Source of the DNA: Nitrospira defluvii
Lineage (GTDB): Bacteria > Nitrospirota > Nitrospiria > Nitrospirales > Nitrospiraceae
Reading direction: 5' to 3'
DNA length: 64,000 bases
NCBI GenBank assembly: GCA_011525625.1
Contig: WYAX01000012.1
Coordinates: 620,001 to 684,000 of the forward strand
Under the pieces are notes generated by a model. The model searched no databases and was not told where the DNA came from. It worked only from the letters and a program-made list of their open reading frames with translations. The translations under genes were made by a program, and so were the position numbers. Below, in pieces: positions 8,434 through 16,213 of the stretch; within the stretch, counting starts at the first letter, position 1; every line of letters starts with the position of its first letter.

Positions 8434-9123
8434 TTAAACTCCTCCTTTGATCCGTCCCAACTCTTGGAGGACATTATTGATCATCGAAATGATTGCGTCC
8501 GCCTCACTCCAGGATGGGGCTTCGTTGCGATGGGCAAAACGATTTCTGAATACCCCATAAAGACCAGCAAGCAAATCGCGCATCGCCTGACGCTCAGACT
8601 CGTTTAATGATTGAATTGTTGAACCCTTGCCAAAGATCTTATTTACGAGTTCTGGCCCATCAAGGTCCCTAGAAGCACCAAAATTTTTGCAGAGCCTCTC
8701 CTTGAGCACCACAAATGATTTTCGGATCGCTGAATCCACCTGTCGATGGGCCAAAAGATCGGAAATCGATTGCACTAATTCGAAATCATAATGGTCAGGA
8801 TTCTCGCACCATGAGTGGAAGGCATTCTCTAAATCTTCAATGTCGTAGTCACAGATACTTTCAATATCGCTGACGCAAGAACGACGATCATTCTTTCCCA
8901 ACCAGTATTCCATAAACTTAATATGCCGGGCGGCATGGGAGTTGTTTTTGACGGAATCTGGCAGCATCTCGTTAAGACGTTCATAAAGCGTTCGCAGACT
9001 TTTGACATCGAGCAAAAGATCATCTGCTTTAGCATTTTTCGCATGAAATTTGTTTCGTAGATTGGCGGCATAATCCCTAAATCGCAAGAACTCTTCGCGC
9101 ACTCTATGCTGATATATGAACAT
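8434..9123 (-). CDS. HEPN-like protein resembling the TIGR02391 (Ymh) family
   Basis: A 229-residue protein. Its last 100 residues match the pattern of the TIGR02391/Hypoth_Ymh family: a conserved helical block, an LDGPELVNKIFG segment, then GLYGVFRNRFAHRN. The last block contains R193-x4-H198, the HEPN-type motif found in many toxin RNases. RNA cleavage is an inference from that motif. The N-terminal half is helical and unassigned. The ATG at 9123 is preferred over a TTG at 9138 because GGAG lies just before it. It is the third gene of a minus-strand run after the SIR2-Argonaute gene and the Abi_C-like gene, so it may be part of the same defence system. It has lower GC than the chromosome on either side. 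Confidence 0.65.
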   Translation of the reverse strand: MFIYQHRVREEFLRFRDYAANLRNKFHAKNAKADDLLLDVKSLRTLYERLNEMLPDSVKNNSHAARHIKFMEYWLGKNDRRSCVSDIESICDYDIEDLENAFHSWCENPDHYDFELVQSISDLLAHRQVDSAIRKSFVVLKERLCKNFGASRDLDGPELVNKIFGKGSTIQSLNESERQAMRDLLAGLYGVFRNRFAHRNEAPSWSEADAIISMINNVLQELGRIKGGV

Positions 9124-9270
9124 TTTGCTCCGACACAAACTAAATGTCGCTGTGGTTTCGCTTCAGAATGTTTTTGAGTGAAAGTGAGTCTGAAGAAAGT
9201 GTCCAAATGCTGAGTGTGGTTCTCGACCCGAGGCGTCACTTCCTTTCATCACTAGAAATTCCAGCGGCCA

Positions 9271-10002
9271 CTATCGAAATTTGGCATCAAAAAATCTAAG
9301 CAAAGATCGACTGATATTAATGACTAACAGCGCCTCATCATGATCAAGCAAATCCTGATTAGGATGCGCCAGGCTAGCCTGATTGCGAAGAGTTCCGAAT
9401 GAATCAATAATACTGCCGCTTGTCCTGAGGATACGTTTGATATCCTCAGAACGGGGACCCAAATTGGAAAGGGCAGGATGTTGCTCTAGGAGAGCTTTTA
9501 ATAATTGGTTCGGGCTTGGAGTTGCGGGATATTGTATGCCTGCCTGATCGCATGCGGCTTTCAAAAAGTCATGTAATCCTGTATGTAGACGATCAACCGC
9601 ACTTGTTGGGCCCCTAGTCCTAAGTAGCTCTTGAGCATCGGCCAGTGCTGCCAATCCGGAATCAGTTACGGTGCCTGGAACAACATCTGGCACTTCAAGG
9701 CCACTCACCTCCGACTCGAGTTCGGTAAATGCACCGGGTTCATTTTTTTTGAGCCAACGATTAATTGGGGCATATTCGAAAAGAATGCGCAGATTTTCTG
9801 TATTTTTAAGAATGTGCGCTACTGCATCCAATGCATTCCCGCGGTAATCGTCATCGCCCCAGTTGAGGCTTCGTAACAGACGTGGGTGACGGTCTATCCA
9901 TTCATCGGTTCCTGTTAAATAACCGATTTCAGTCCACTCTGAGGAACTGAAGGTAGCTTGAACCGCTCGCGCAAAGGTGAGAATTTTTTGGCCACGTTCC
10001 AT
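9271..10002 (-). CDS. Abortive-infection C-terminal (Abi_C) domain protein
   Basis: A 243-residue protein. The C-terminal 110 residues fit the Abi_C domain: DRLHTGLHDFLKAACDQAGI followed by a helical segment ending in FGTLRNQASLAHPN. That segment carries R206-x6-H213, a HEPN-type active-site spacing. Proteins with this domain occur in phage-defence loci and as suspected RNases; activity here is inferred. The N-terminal half is not recognised. The ATG at 10002 has GAGG seven bases upstream and is preferred over a TTG at 10017. The gene follows the SIR2-Argonaute gene by about 100 bases on the same strand, so joint transcription is likely. Confidence 0.72.
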   Translation of the reverse strand: MERGQKILTFARAVQATFSSSEWTEIGYLTGTDEWIDRHPRLLRSLNWGDDDYRGNALDAVAHILKNTENLRILFEYAPINRWLKKNEPGAFTELESEVSGLEVPDVVPGTVTDSGLAALADAQELLRTRGPTSAVDRLHTGLHDFLKAACDQAGIQYPATPSPNQLLKALLEQHPALSNLGPRSEDIKRILRTSGSIIDSFGTLRNQASLAHPNQDLLDHDEALLVINISRSLLRFFDAKFR

Positions 10003-10106
10003 CAATAACCTCAACAATAATCCCTGACCTGCCGAGAACCTCAGGCAATGTTCCGATTTACACCATGTGGCTCCATCACGGCCCCATCAAGTTTCAACAT
10101 TCGCAG

Positions 10107-13100
10107 TTAGATAAACAATCTGTAATCATAGGTTTCCGATCCAAACCGCGACATTAGTTGCCCGACTTTTGCAATTGCGGATGAACTTTCCAAAGTCGCG
10201 GGAAATTGGCCATAAAGGTCACAAGAGTTCCAGTCCATCTTTGAAAGCCCAAGAATTTCACGAGCGACTGTTTCAATGGGAGCCTGTCCGGCAAAGCGAG
10301 TGATCCTGAGGGGGCTAGGTATCCGTGACTTTCCTTGGAAATAAGTCTTGTAATCTTTTATGTTTTTAACCGCACCATGTACCCAAAGAAGAGCCTGATC
10401 GTTTCCATAAACCAAAACGGTGTTCCGTTTGACGGGAAACCCATCTACAGACTGCTTGCTCTTGTCATAAGATAGGAACCGCCACGAAGGTTCCTCCTCG
10501 ACAGTAATCATTTCAACCTCCGCTACTCCTTTCAGAGATTGCGTTAAGCCCTCCTGTTCGGAGCCTACGAAAGGTGTTCGCTTATGGATTACAACTCTAT
10601 GGGGAAGTTTTTGGTATGTTTGGTGAAACAATTGTCTTACCTGATAGCCAATGCTAATTGCGTCGTCTTTCTTGAGAAAGGGATTGTCCTGTATCCAGAT
10701 TGGGTCTTGTATTCGACTTACATGATAACGAAGCCCTTGGCCGGCGGCGTCATAGATGTGGCTGCATCCTAGAACAACCCCTTTTTCTTTCCCCTTTGTC
10801 ATGCCATATCCGATTCCGACAAAAACAGTATCGTTATCATTCGTTTGAAGTACAAAAGGCGTCCTCACAGACTTGACGTAAAGAGCCTGTGCCAACCACC
10901 ACAATATCTCGCACTGATATTGTTTAAATAACGTATCCTCTCTTAAGAACTGTGTCCGCACATTTCTTTGGGCGCAATAAGCTTTGATATAGTCATGCAG
11001 ATCTACGTGGACTCCATCGTCCTCTACAACCTCGAAGGACTTCCAAGCTTTAGGAATAAGAATAATCGCCACATCAGTAGTGCCAAGGCTAATCAAATTG
11101 TCCACGGCTCGTGTAATTCCGGAGCATACCTCTGTCTGAGCAGCACGCAGGTTCACGTTTGAATATTTAAGCGGGAGGGTTCTCCATTCTTTTGCTCCGC
11201 GATCTGGTATCCGAAGTGGAATACGATATGTCTGTTGGAAGCCAGGGAAAGGAAAAAGGTATTCTGATTTGGACTCTACCGCCGAATGGCCCGACAGGAG
11301 TTTCGCAAGATAGGAACTAAGCGCTTGCTCGCAACCCTGCGGACAAATAACTCCAAGTTTAACTTCTCTATAGTAACCGGTACGGGTAAGCTCCAGGTCA
11401 TAGGGACCATAATGAACAACGCCGCGCAATGGATGAACATCTTGTCCGGGTATAGGTGACTTCTCGGTCCCAAAGACTAAAGGGTGCTCTGGAAGTATGG
11501 TAGCTTCAAAGCACTCACCTGGTCGCTTGGGAGAACAAGCGCGCGAGACTTGGGAGCGCAGTAGCATGCGCGCATATGGAAGGGGACGAGACACCTTAAA
11601 GGTGAATGGGTCGAAGGGGGCACCTGGAAATTGAAACACTCGAGATGAGTCATGACCAAGAATACGATCGCACCATTCTTCTACAGCTTCATTGTAAGCT
11701 TTATTCCATTGTCCTCCCAATAACTGCCGTTTAATATCCTTTACCGCTTCAAGAGTGGCTTCTTCCCCATTCGCCTGAACAACATGGATATCTGGTACCA
11801 GATTTACAAACTGTTTACCCGTGGCGAAACTCAGACTTATTTTTACTGCTTCATACGCAAGGTGTCGGACGCCGGAATATAATGTGTGCCGAAATCGTGA
11901 TTTATCCCACAGAATACGTTTGCGTTTTCCCGTTCTTTCTAACCCTGTAGCAACCGAGATGGAAAGTTGGAGCGCATCTAATAAAATACCACCGACTACT
12001 GTTTTAGCTGTTTCGGCTGGTTGAAGAGGGGAGAGCGCCAGTTGTGATGTGAGACGTCCAGCGAATACTGCTGATATTTTTGTGGCATCTCCTACTGCTA
12101 AAACTTTCCCTTTTAGCAGACCAGCCGAGATCGATTCAGTGCCAATTGCTGCCCTTAAGTCTCGCCACCCTTTAATGCCGGACGCTTCGAATTGATAAAT
12201 TCCTTGGGGTAGTTCTATTGACAGGGCGTTGCCCTTAATCCAGTCATCATCCATTGCGTAACCTGTTAAGCGAAATTCGGAACGCAATGGTGCGGCAGCG
12301 GTGCTCAAATTCTGTACTTCGACAGCATCTTGTCCTGTCCGAAAAATGTAACGACCCAAGCGAAGCATAAAGTCATCAAAACCATCTATTTCGATAAGGT
12401 TGCCGGAAAATCCGTTCTTCCTCGCCATTTCAATTAATCCGCTGATACGAGGAGAAACAGTCTCGTTACCTTTCACGCACCAGTAGATTCCCCCGCCCGA
12501 GCAAGTTCCTCTATACGCACCTTCCAACGTAGACATTATGCTTTCGTCTCGTCCGCCATACCCTAATACAATAATAGGTTGGCTTCTCAATCGAGACATG
12601 AGGGCTGTACAAAGTTCAGTCTGCAACGTTTGTGTCTCGCCAGAAGTATTTTTTATGCGGTCGTATCTGTAATCACCGTGCAAAGCAATCAGATACCCAT
12701 GGTTTTCCCCGTCCCTGACTTCACAAATCCGTGCTGCTGAATCAAGCCCGATTTCCTTCAAAGGCGTTGTGTGATCGGGACTTCTTGACTGTCGAACCAA
12801 TCCATCAAAGTTTGTTGTCCAAATCCATTGCAGAATGTTGCGATTCTGCAACATTGCCAATAATTTATACCCCATCTGTGGAACGACGTTAGAAAGGCGA
12901 TTGTTGAAATATGCAGTGCGATCCTCACTTCGTGGGTAACACCTTTCTATGTAATAAGCGTATTCACTATCGTGGCCTAGCGCAGGGTAACATCCTTGGG
13001 TGTCGAGCCACTTCTGTATCTTCTCTTGGGTAGCTGGAAGGCTTATGTCAGAAAAAAGGCTGGGGGATAGTGTCGGGTTTGCCGACAAGAATATTTCCCT

Positions 13101-13253
13101 TTTCCACTCCCATATACATTGGTTAGCTGTTGGAATTCCCGAGCTGGCTGACGCCCCAGCACCCAAAAGCACCATATATTTACCAGGGACTACTCCAATG
13201 GATCGGATAAGAGCGTGCTGATCGAATGACATATATTTAAGATTTTTCTCCAT
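10107..13253 (-). CDS. Single-chain SIR2-APAZ-short Argonaute protein (SPARSA-like defence effector)
   Basis: A 1048-residue fusion. Residues about 10-300 are a SIR2 domain with LLGAGASASSGIP, TTNFD (Asn148, Asp150) and ALHGD (His192), so NAD+ hydrolysis looks possible. Residues about 310-570 fit an APAZ region. From about 585 the sequence reads like the start of a short prokaryotic Argonaute (LPEHPLVFG, then VVHYGPYD), followed by a MID domain (LHDYIKAYCAQRNVRTQ; Lys757 and Gln768 may hold the guide 5' phosphate) and a PIWI domain. The PIWI nuclease residues are absent: VGIGYG at 812-817 has no Asp, and IHKRTPF lacks the second acid. In known SPARSA systems a guide-loaded Ago triggers SIR2 to destroy NAD+; usually the two parts are separate proteins. 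ATG at 13253 is chosen; a TTG at 13268 and an ATG at 13232 are alternatives. AT-rich and clearly acquired. Confidence 0.88.
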   Translation of the reverse strand: MEKNLKYMSFDQHALIRSIGVVPGKYMVLLGAGASASSGIPTANQCIWEWKREIFLSANPTLSPSLFSDISLPATQEKIQKWLDTQGCYPALGHDSEYAYYIERCYPRSEDRTAYFNNRLSNVVPQMGYKLLAMLQNRNILQWIWTTNFDGLVRQSRSPDHTTPLKEIGLDSAARICEVRDGENHGYLIALHGDYRYDRIKNTSGETQTLQTELCTALMSRLRSQPIIVLGYGGRDESIMSTLEGAYRGTCSGGGIYWCVKGNETVSPRISGLIEMARKNGFSGNLIEIDGFDDFMLRLGRYIFRTGQDAVEVQNLSTAAAPLRSEFRLTGYAMDDDWIKGNALSIELPQGIYQFEASGIKGWRDLRAAIGTESISAGLLKGKVLAVGDATKISAVFAGRLTSQLALSPLQPAETAKTVVGGILLDALQLSISVATGLERTGKRKRILWDKSRFRHTLYSGVRHLAYEAVKISLSFATGKQFVNLVPDIHVVQANGEEATLEAVKDIKRQLLGGQWNKAYNEAVEEWCDRILGHDSSRVFQFPGAPFDPFTFKVSRPLPYARMLLRSQVSRACSPKRPGECFEATILPEHPLVFGTEKSPIPGQDVHPLRGVVHYGPYDLELTRTGYYREVKLGVICPQGCEQALSSYLAKLLSGHSAVESKSEYLFPFPGFQQTYRIPLRIPDRGAKEWRTLPLKYSNVNLRAAQTEVCSGITRAVDNLISLGTTDVAIILIPKAWKSFEVVEDDGVHVDLHDYIKAYCAQRNVRTQFLREDTLFKQYQCEILWWLAQALYVKSVRTPFVLQTNDNDTVFVGIGYGMTKGKEKGVVLGCSHIYDAAGQGLRYHVSRIQDPIWIQDNPFLKKDDAISIGYQVRQLFHQTYQKLPHRVVIHKRTPFVGSEQEGLTQSLKGVAEVEMITVEEEPSWRFLSYDKSKQSVDGFPVKRNTVLVYGNDQALLWVHGAVKNIKDYKTYFQGKSRIPSPLRITRFAGQAPIETVAREILGLSKMDWNSCDLYGQFPATLESSSAIAKVGQLMSRFGSETYDYRLFI

Positions 13254-13476
13254 CCGGTGAGGAATCAATCATAAGACGGTTTGATAAATATTTAGTCATG
13301 TGAATGCTCATAACAATTGCCACCGTTAACCAAGTAAAAATCCACAAGGGTTTTTGTTCACGCGAGGATAACAAAACGGTTGCCGAGCTGGAAGCACTAT
13401 CTGGTTCAATGAAATGACATGAATGCTACTTTGACCATATAGATCAAGTGAAGCGGGGGCTGCGCCCCCGATCCCC

Positions 13477-13517
13477 CCGGCCGTCCGGTCCATTGGTCCG
13501 GAACGGCCGGGCGGCCT
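13477..13517. repeat. GC-rich imperfect palindrome
   Basis: The arms CCCGGCCGT and ACGGCCGGG enclose a second pair, CCGGTCC and GGTCCGG, with a one-base bulge. A smaller GGGGGC-TGC-GCCCCC hairpin lies directly to its left. There is no T-tail, so it does not look like a normal terminator. Such structures are common at replication or transfer origins of small mobile elements, but that role is a guess here. Confidence 0.5.
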
Positions 13518-13654
13518 CGTTGGGCGGAATTCTTCTTCGAGTAATCCCCGTGTTCAGTAAGTCCTATCTTGCTCATCTCGCCTTTCGGAGACTTTCGAAG
13601 GGGACGGCCAAGCTAACGCATCGCCGTCATCATTGGATAGCTGCCGTTCAGTGA

Positions 13655-13694
13655 GGCCCTATCACCCCTGGAAGACGCAGGGCGTGAAAGGGCC
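13655..13694 (-). repeat. Interrupted hairpin beyond the replication-like genes
   Basis: GGCCCT pairs with AGGGCC, TCAC with GTGA and CCTG with CAGG, with small internal mismatches, around a GAAGACG loop. CCCTATCA in the left arm recurs inverted at about 13711-13718. It lies just past the stop of the Cys-rich protein gene, so it may be a factor-independent terminator without T-tail or a replication-origin hairpin. Confidence 0.45.
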
Positions 13695-13722
13695 TATCGG
13701 GTGCGACTGAATGATAGGGTGT

Positions 13723-13974
13723 TTAGAGTCGGGATTTGCGGAAGGTGAGGCCAGCGCAGGCGCAGCACAGTAGGATTTCTCTGGCAACGCCGTCACTCTG
13801 GTAACAGACACGTCCCCACATCAGATCCGCCTGGCAAAACTCGCACAAACGTTCTTGGCTGTGTGCCGCGCAGAGCCAACCCTTTCGGACTCGATCGTAG
13901 ACTAGGCCAGGGCGTCCGCAGCAGGTCGGGCCAAACAAGGAGTCGATTTTTCGAACGCAGGTGTGAGCGGTCAT
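13723..13974 (-). CDS. Small Cys-rich protein, putative zinc-binding
   Basis: I do not recognise an exact family. The 83-residue product has nine cysteines, most in CxxC-like pairs (TCCGRP, CEFCQADL, CCACAGL), plus WLCAAH, which is typical of small structural zinc ribbons. Its ATG overlaps the stop of the HUH-like gene upstream (ATGA, 13971-13974), so the two are translationally coupled. Such proteins often accompany replication or transfer genes on integrative elements. Function is unknown. Confidence 0.6.
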   Translation of the reverse strand: MTAHTCVRKIDSLFGPTCCGRPGLVYDRVRKGWLCAAHSQERLCEFCQADLMWGRVCYQSDGVAREILLCCACAGLTFRKSRL

Positions 13975-14717
13975 GGTTTCGAAAAAGTCAGGCCTTTGCC
14001 TAAAACCAGTTGCAGAATGAATCCGTCAAACCAGATGGCATGCCCGGCGAGTAGGTCCTCCCAGGTTTTAAAGAGCACGACGCGAGGGATTTCGCTTTCC
14101 CCTCGAATGCGACGAAAGGCATTCCTGCTCGACCATTGATTGCGCATGTCTTCCCACAGAGTACTCATGGGGAAACCGAGCGACCGTTTCCAGGACCAGC
14201 ACATATTTACGTAACCTGATTGATCCTGAACGTATTGGCTGATGACGTATCGGCTGAGGCGGTTGCGGGAGCGATGCCCCGGTTGGTAAGCCTTGATCCA
14301 GACCACCGGAGCCCCGTGGAGGCTTTCCCATTGTGCAGAGAGCCATTCTTGGGAGATCCAAAACCGCCGAGCGCGTTCACCATCGGGGACTCGCCAAGCC
14401 CAAAAGATATGCAGCACGCCGTGACCTTCTTCCGTGCGAACTTGGTAATACTCCAAGCCTCGAAAGCCGAGCTGTCGTTCGATGCGTTGGCGTAGTTGCT
14501 TGTGGTGATAGGTCAGTTTGTCGGCCTGACCACCTTCTGCGGTGGACAGGGTGACCCACAACACCTGAAAGTGATGGGCCTCCCAAAACCACAACAGCGA
14601 ACGAACTCGCTGATATCCACGCTTTTGTTTGCGCGACCATTCAGGCCTCACAGGACGCCCGCCTGATTCAGGGACTTGTGGGCCTGATTCGAATCTGGAT
14701 GAATAGGCCTCAGCCAT
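13971..14717 (-). CDS. Putative rolling-circle replication initiator-like (HUH) protein
   Basis: A 248-residue protein. It shows, in the right order, the three motifs of rolling-circle Rep proteins in weakened form: a beta-strand VLWVTLST, a His-rich motif EGHGVLHIFWAW (one of the two HUH histidines is replaced by Phe), and a Tyr-rich helix SRYVISQYVQDQ that could carry the nicking Tyr. The ATG at 14717 has an AGGAG site; the open frame continues upstream to 14897 but without support. The location in an island with XRE regulators, ImmA and a recombinase fits a replication or mobilisation role. Since the HUH core is imperfect, an alternative is a derived DNA-binding protein. Confidence 0.5.
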   Translation of the reverse strand: MAEAYSSRFESGPQVPESGGRPVRPEWSRKQKRGYQRVRSLLWFWEAHHFQVLWVTLSTAEGGQADKLTYHHKQLRQRIERQLGFRGLEYYQVRTEEGHGVLHIFWAWRVPDGERARRFWISQEWLSAQWESLHGAPVVWIKAYQPGHRSRNRLSRYVISQYVQDQSGYVNMCWSWKRSLGFPMSTLWEDMRNQWSSRNAFRRIRGESEIPRVVLFKTWEDLLAGHAIWFDGFILQLVLGKGLTFSKP

Positions 14718-14904
14718 GAAACGTCTCCTGAGATGGTGGAGGTGGCGATAAAGCTGGGGGAAGCGAATCCATAGGACTCGTGGAACTACTGACAGGCAAG
14801 CCGGTGAGTCGTCGCGCACCCTGGAGCAGAAGAGCCTGCAAGCGTGAGCTGCGCTCTTCTCGCGTGTGTGAATTGACGGAGATGAAATGGACTTCAATCT
14901 TCAT
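14710..14904 (-). CDS. Possible small protein between the XRE and HUH-like genes
   Basis: A 64-residue open frame starts inside the end of the XRE gene and stops just inside the start of the HUH-like gene, an arrangement that fits translational coupling. The first 30 residues look protein-like, and the tail is rich in Ser and Pro. No ribosome site is clear and there is no known family. It is offered because the 177 bases between the neighbours would otherwise be empty. Confidence 0.35.
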   Translation of the reverse strand: MKIEVHFISVNSHTREERSSRLQALLLQGARRLTGLPVSSSTSPMDSLPPALSPPPPSQETFHG

Positions 14905-15160
14905 GTAAATGCCCATTGGGCAACACATCGTCATGAGAAAGTTCAAGTGTTGTTTCAGTCTGCAACTCGAACAGTTCATCCACAGTACAGCCGAAATATT
15001 CAGCGAGGAGAAGGGCGACCTGCAGACTCGGGACCGCCTTGCCCTGCTCCAGTTTGGTGACGTAGGAACGATTCACCCGTATCCTGCGTGCCAGGGTGGC
15101 CTTGGAAATACCACGTTGCGCTTGCCGCGCTCGCCATTCTTTCAGGTGATTTTTGATCAT
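14894..15160 (-). CDS. XRE-family helix-turn-helix regulator
   Basis: An 88-residue regulator. A Cro/C1-type helix-turn-helix covers about residues 8-62: ISKATLARRIRVNRSYVTKL is the recognition unit, and QVALLLAEYFGCTVDELFEL is the usual closing helix pair of XRE proteins. It is divergent from a second XRE gene starting at 15267, so the roughly 105 bases between them should hold operators for both. This head-to-head arrangement is what one expects of a lysogeny-type switch in an integrative element. It probably controls the HUH-like and Cys-rich genes downstream of it. Confidence 0.82.
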   Translation of the reverse strand: MIKNHLKEWRARQAQRGISKATLARRIRVNRSYVTKLEQGKAVPSLQVALLLAEYFGCTVDELFELQTETTLELSHDDVLPNGHLHED

Positions 15161-15266
15161 GTGCAGCCTCCGTGAAGCGCACTATAGGCTCTCGTTGCCT
15201 AATGGTCAAGATAGTCAAAAGATTTTATGTTGACTGTGCGACAACAATTCCGCTATAGACTGCCCC

Positions 15267-15647
15267 ATGAATACTCCAGAGCTCAATCGAGAGACTCCCC
15301 AAGCCCCTCAGGGGTTTCGCCTGCTGGTCAAAAAGCGAATGGAAGAGGTCAATCTAAGTCTACGGACTGTGGCCGCCGAAACGGGGATTTCCCCGGCGTA
15401 TCTTTCGCGTTTGTTATCCGGCGAACGGGGACTCCCGCCAGACGATGAGATGATTCTGAGACTGGCCGAGGTCCTGCGCATCGATCCGCCTGAGCGGCTG
15501 CTTGTGGAAGCGAAGCGAGTGCCGGATCTGCTGCTTCCGGCCCTCTTGAGTGCTCACCAAGCCGTGTCGAGCGCAGAACTGAAGGAGGCGATGAAGCAGT
15601 TAAAGGCGGTGATTGTCCAGCAACGAAAGAGGAGATTTCGGCGATGA
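15267..15647 (+). CDS. XRE-family repressor, partner of the ImmA-like protease
   Basis: A 126-residue protein. The helix-turn-helix at about residues 17-75 includes LSLRTVAAETGISPAYLSRL and a closing ILRLAEVLRIDP. The C-terminal tail is helical and basic. The stop overlaps the start of the metallopeptidase gene (ATGA, 15644-15647). In ICEBs1 and related elements an ImmR repressor is cleaved by the ImmA protease encoded by the next gene, which releases excision. The same gene pair here, ahead of the recombinase, suggests the same logic; cleavage itself is inferred. Confidence 0.83.
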   Translation: MNTPELNRETPQAPQGFRLLVKKRMEEVNLSLRTVAAETGISPAYLSRLLSGERGLPPDDEMILRLAEVLRIDPPERLLVEAKRVPDLLLPALLSAHQAVSSAELKEAMKQLKAVIVQQRKRRFRR

Positions 15648-16213
15648 AGACGGTATCTGGTCTGCTCTCCTCATTCATCCAATGGTTGCGACGACCGGAA
15701 CGCTTTATTCAGAAACTCCAAGCCATCTATCCCCAGTGCCAAACCCTCCCATTCCACAATCAAGAAGATGCTGCTGCTGAACAGGGCGTCGAGTTGCTTG
15801 AAACCACGTTCAGTCCCAAGATTGAAGGGATAACGACCAGGGACGAGGGCCAGGTCATCATTGTGACTCGACGTGGCCTCAGTCCGCTGAATCGACAATT
15901 TGTCATCGCCCACGAGTTGGGCCATGTTCATCTGCATCTTCCCGACATGAAAGATACGGACGAACCAGCGTTGCTCACTCCGAATGATCACCGAGACATC
16001 GAGGCCGATGCCTTCGCCCTCGTCTGGCTGATGGGGTCCTTACCGAAAGAGCGACTGGAACGAGAGGTATTCCTGTACGTGCTCAATAATCGAGAAATGG
16101 CCTGGCGCGCATTGCGTGTGATTGGCTATGTGGCATGGTACCACCAGCGCATCCGCTTGGCGAACTGGCTGGAACGCGCCTGCTTGGCCCTACAAGAGAA
16201 AGGAGCGGCATAA
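15644..16213 (+). CDS. ImmA/IrrE-type metallopeptidase
   Basis: A 189-residue protease of the ImmA/IrrE (DUF955) family. The zinc motif HELGH is at residues 90-94, preceded by NRQFVIAHELGHVHLH, and the downstream ligand region is DIEADAFALVWLM. Members cleave XRE-type repressors, which fits the coupled repressor gene just upstream. The recombinase gene starts within its stop codon (TAATG at 16211-16215), so repressor, protease and recombinase form one transcription unit. DNA damage or another signal may therefore control excision of the island. Confidence 0.88.
   Translation: MKTVSGLLSSFIQWLRRPERFIQKLQAIYPQCQTLPFHNQEDAAAEQGVELLETTFSPKIEGITTRDEGQVIIVTRRGLSPLNRQFVIAHELGHVHLHLPDMKDTDEPALLTPNDHRDIEADAFALVWLMGSLPKERLEREVFLYVLNNREMAWRALRVIGYVAWYHQRIRLANWLERACLALQEKGAA

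Larger units (their letters stand above)
13254..13722. other. Intergenic region with GC-rich inverted repeats
   Basis: No gene is supported. The left 190 bases are AT-rich and should hold the promoter of the SIR2-Argonaute operon, which reads leftward; no clear consensus was found. The right part has three dyad structures: GGGGGC/GCCCCC at about 13454-13468, a long imperfect palindrome at about 13477-13517, and a mismatched hairpin at 13655-13694. An open frame at 13448-13654 is low-complexity and follows these palindromes, so I do not call it a gene. Confidence 0.6.

Noticed and set aside
13448-13654. A 68-codon plus-strand open frame rich in Arg and Pro
   Set aside because: Its start lies in GC-rich palindromes and there is no ribosome site or homology; I treat it as intergenic.
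16135-16212. Longer N-terminus for the serine recombinase
   Set aside because: It overlaps the ImmA-like gene in another frame, and the ATG at 16213 has its own ribosome site before the catalytic Ser domain.
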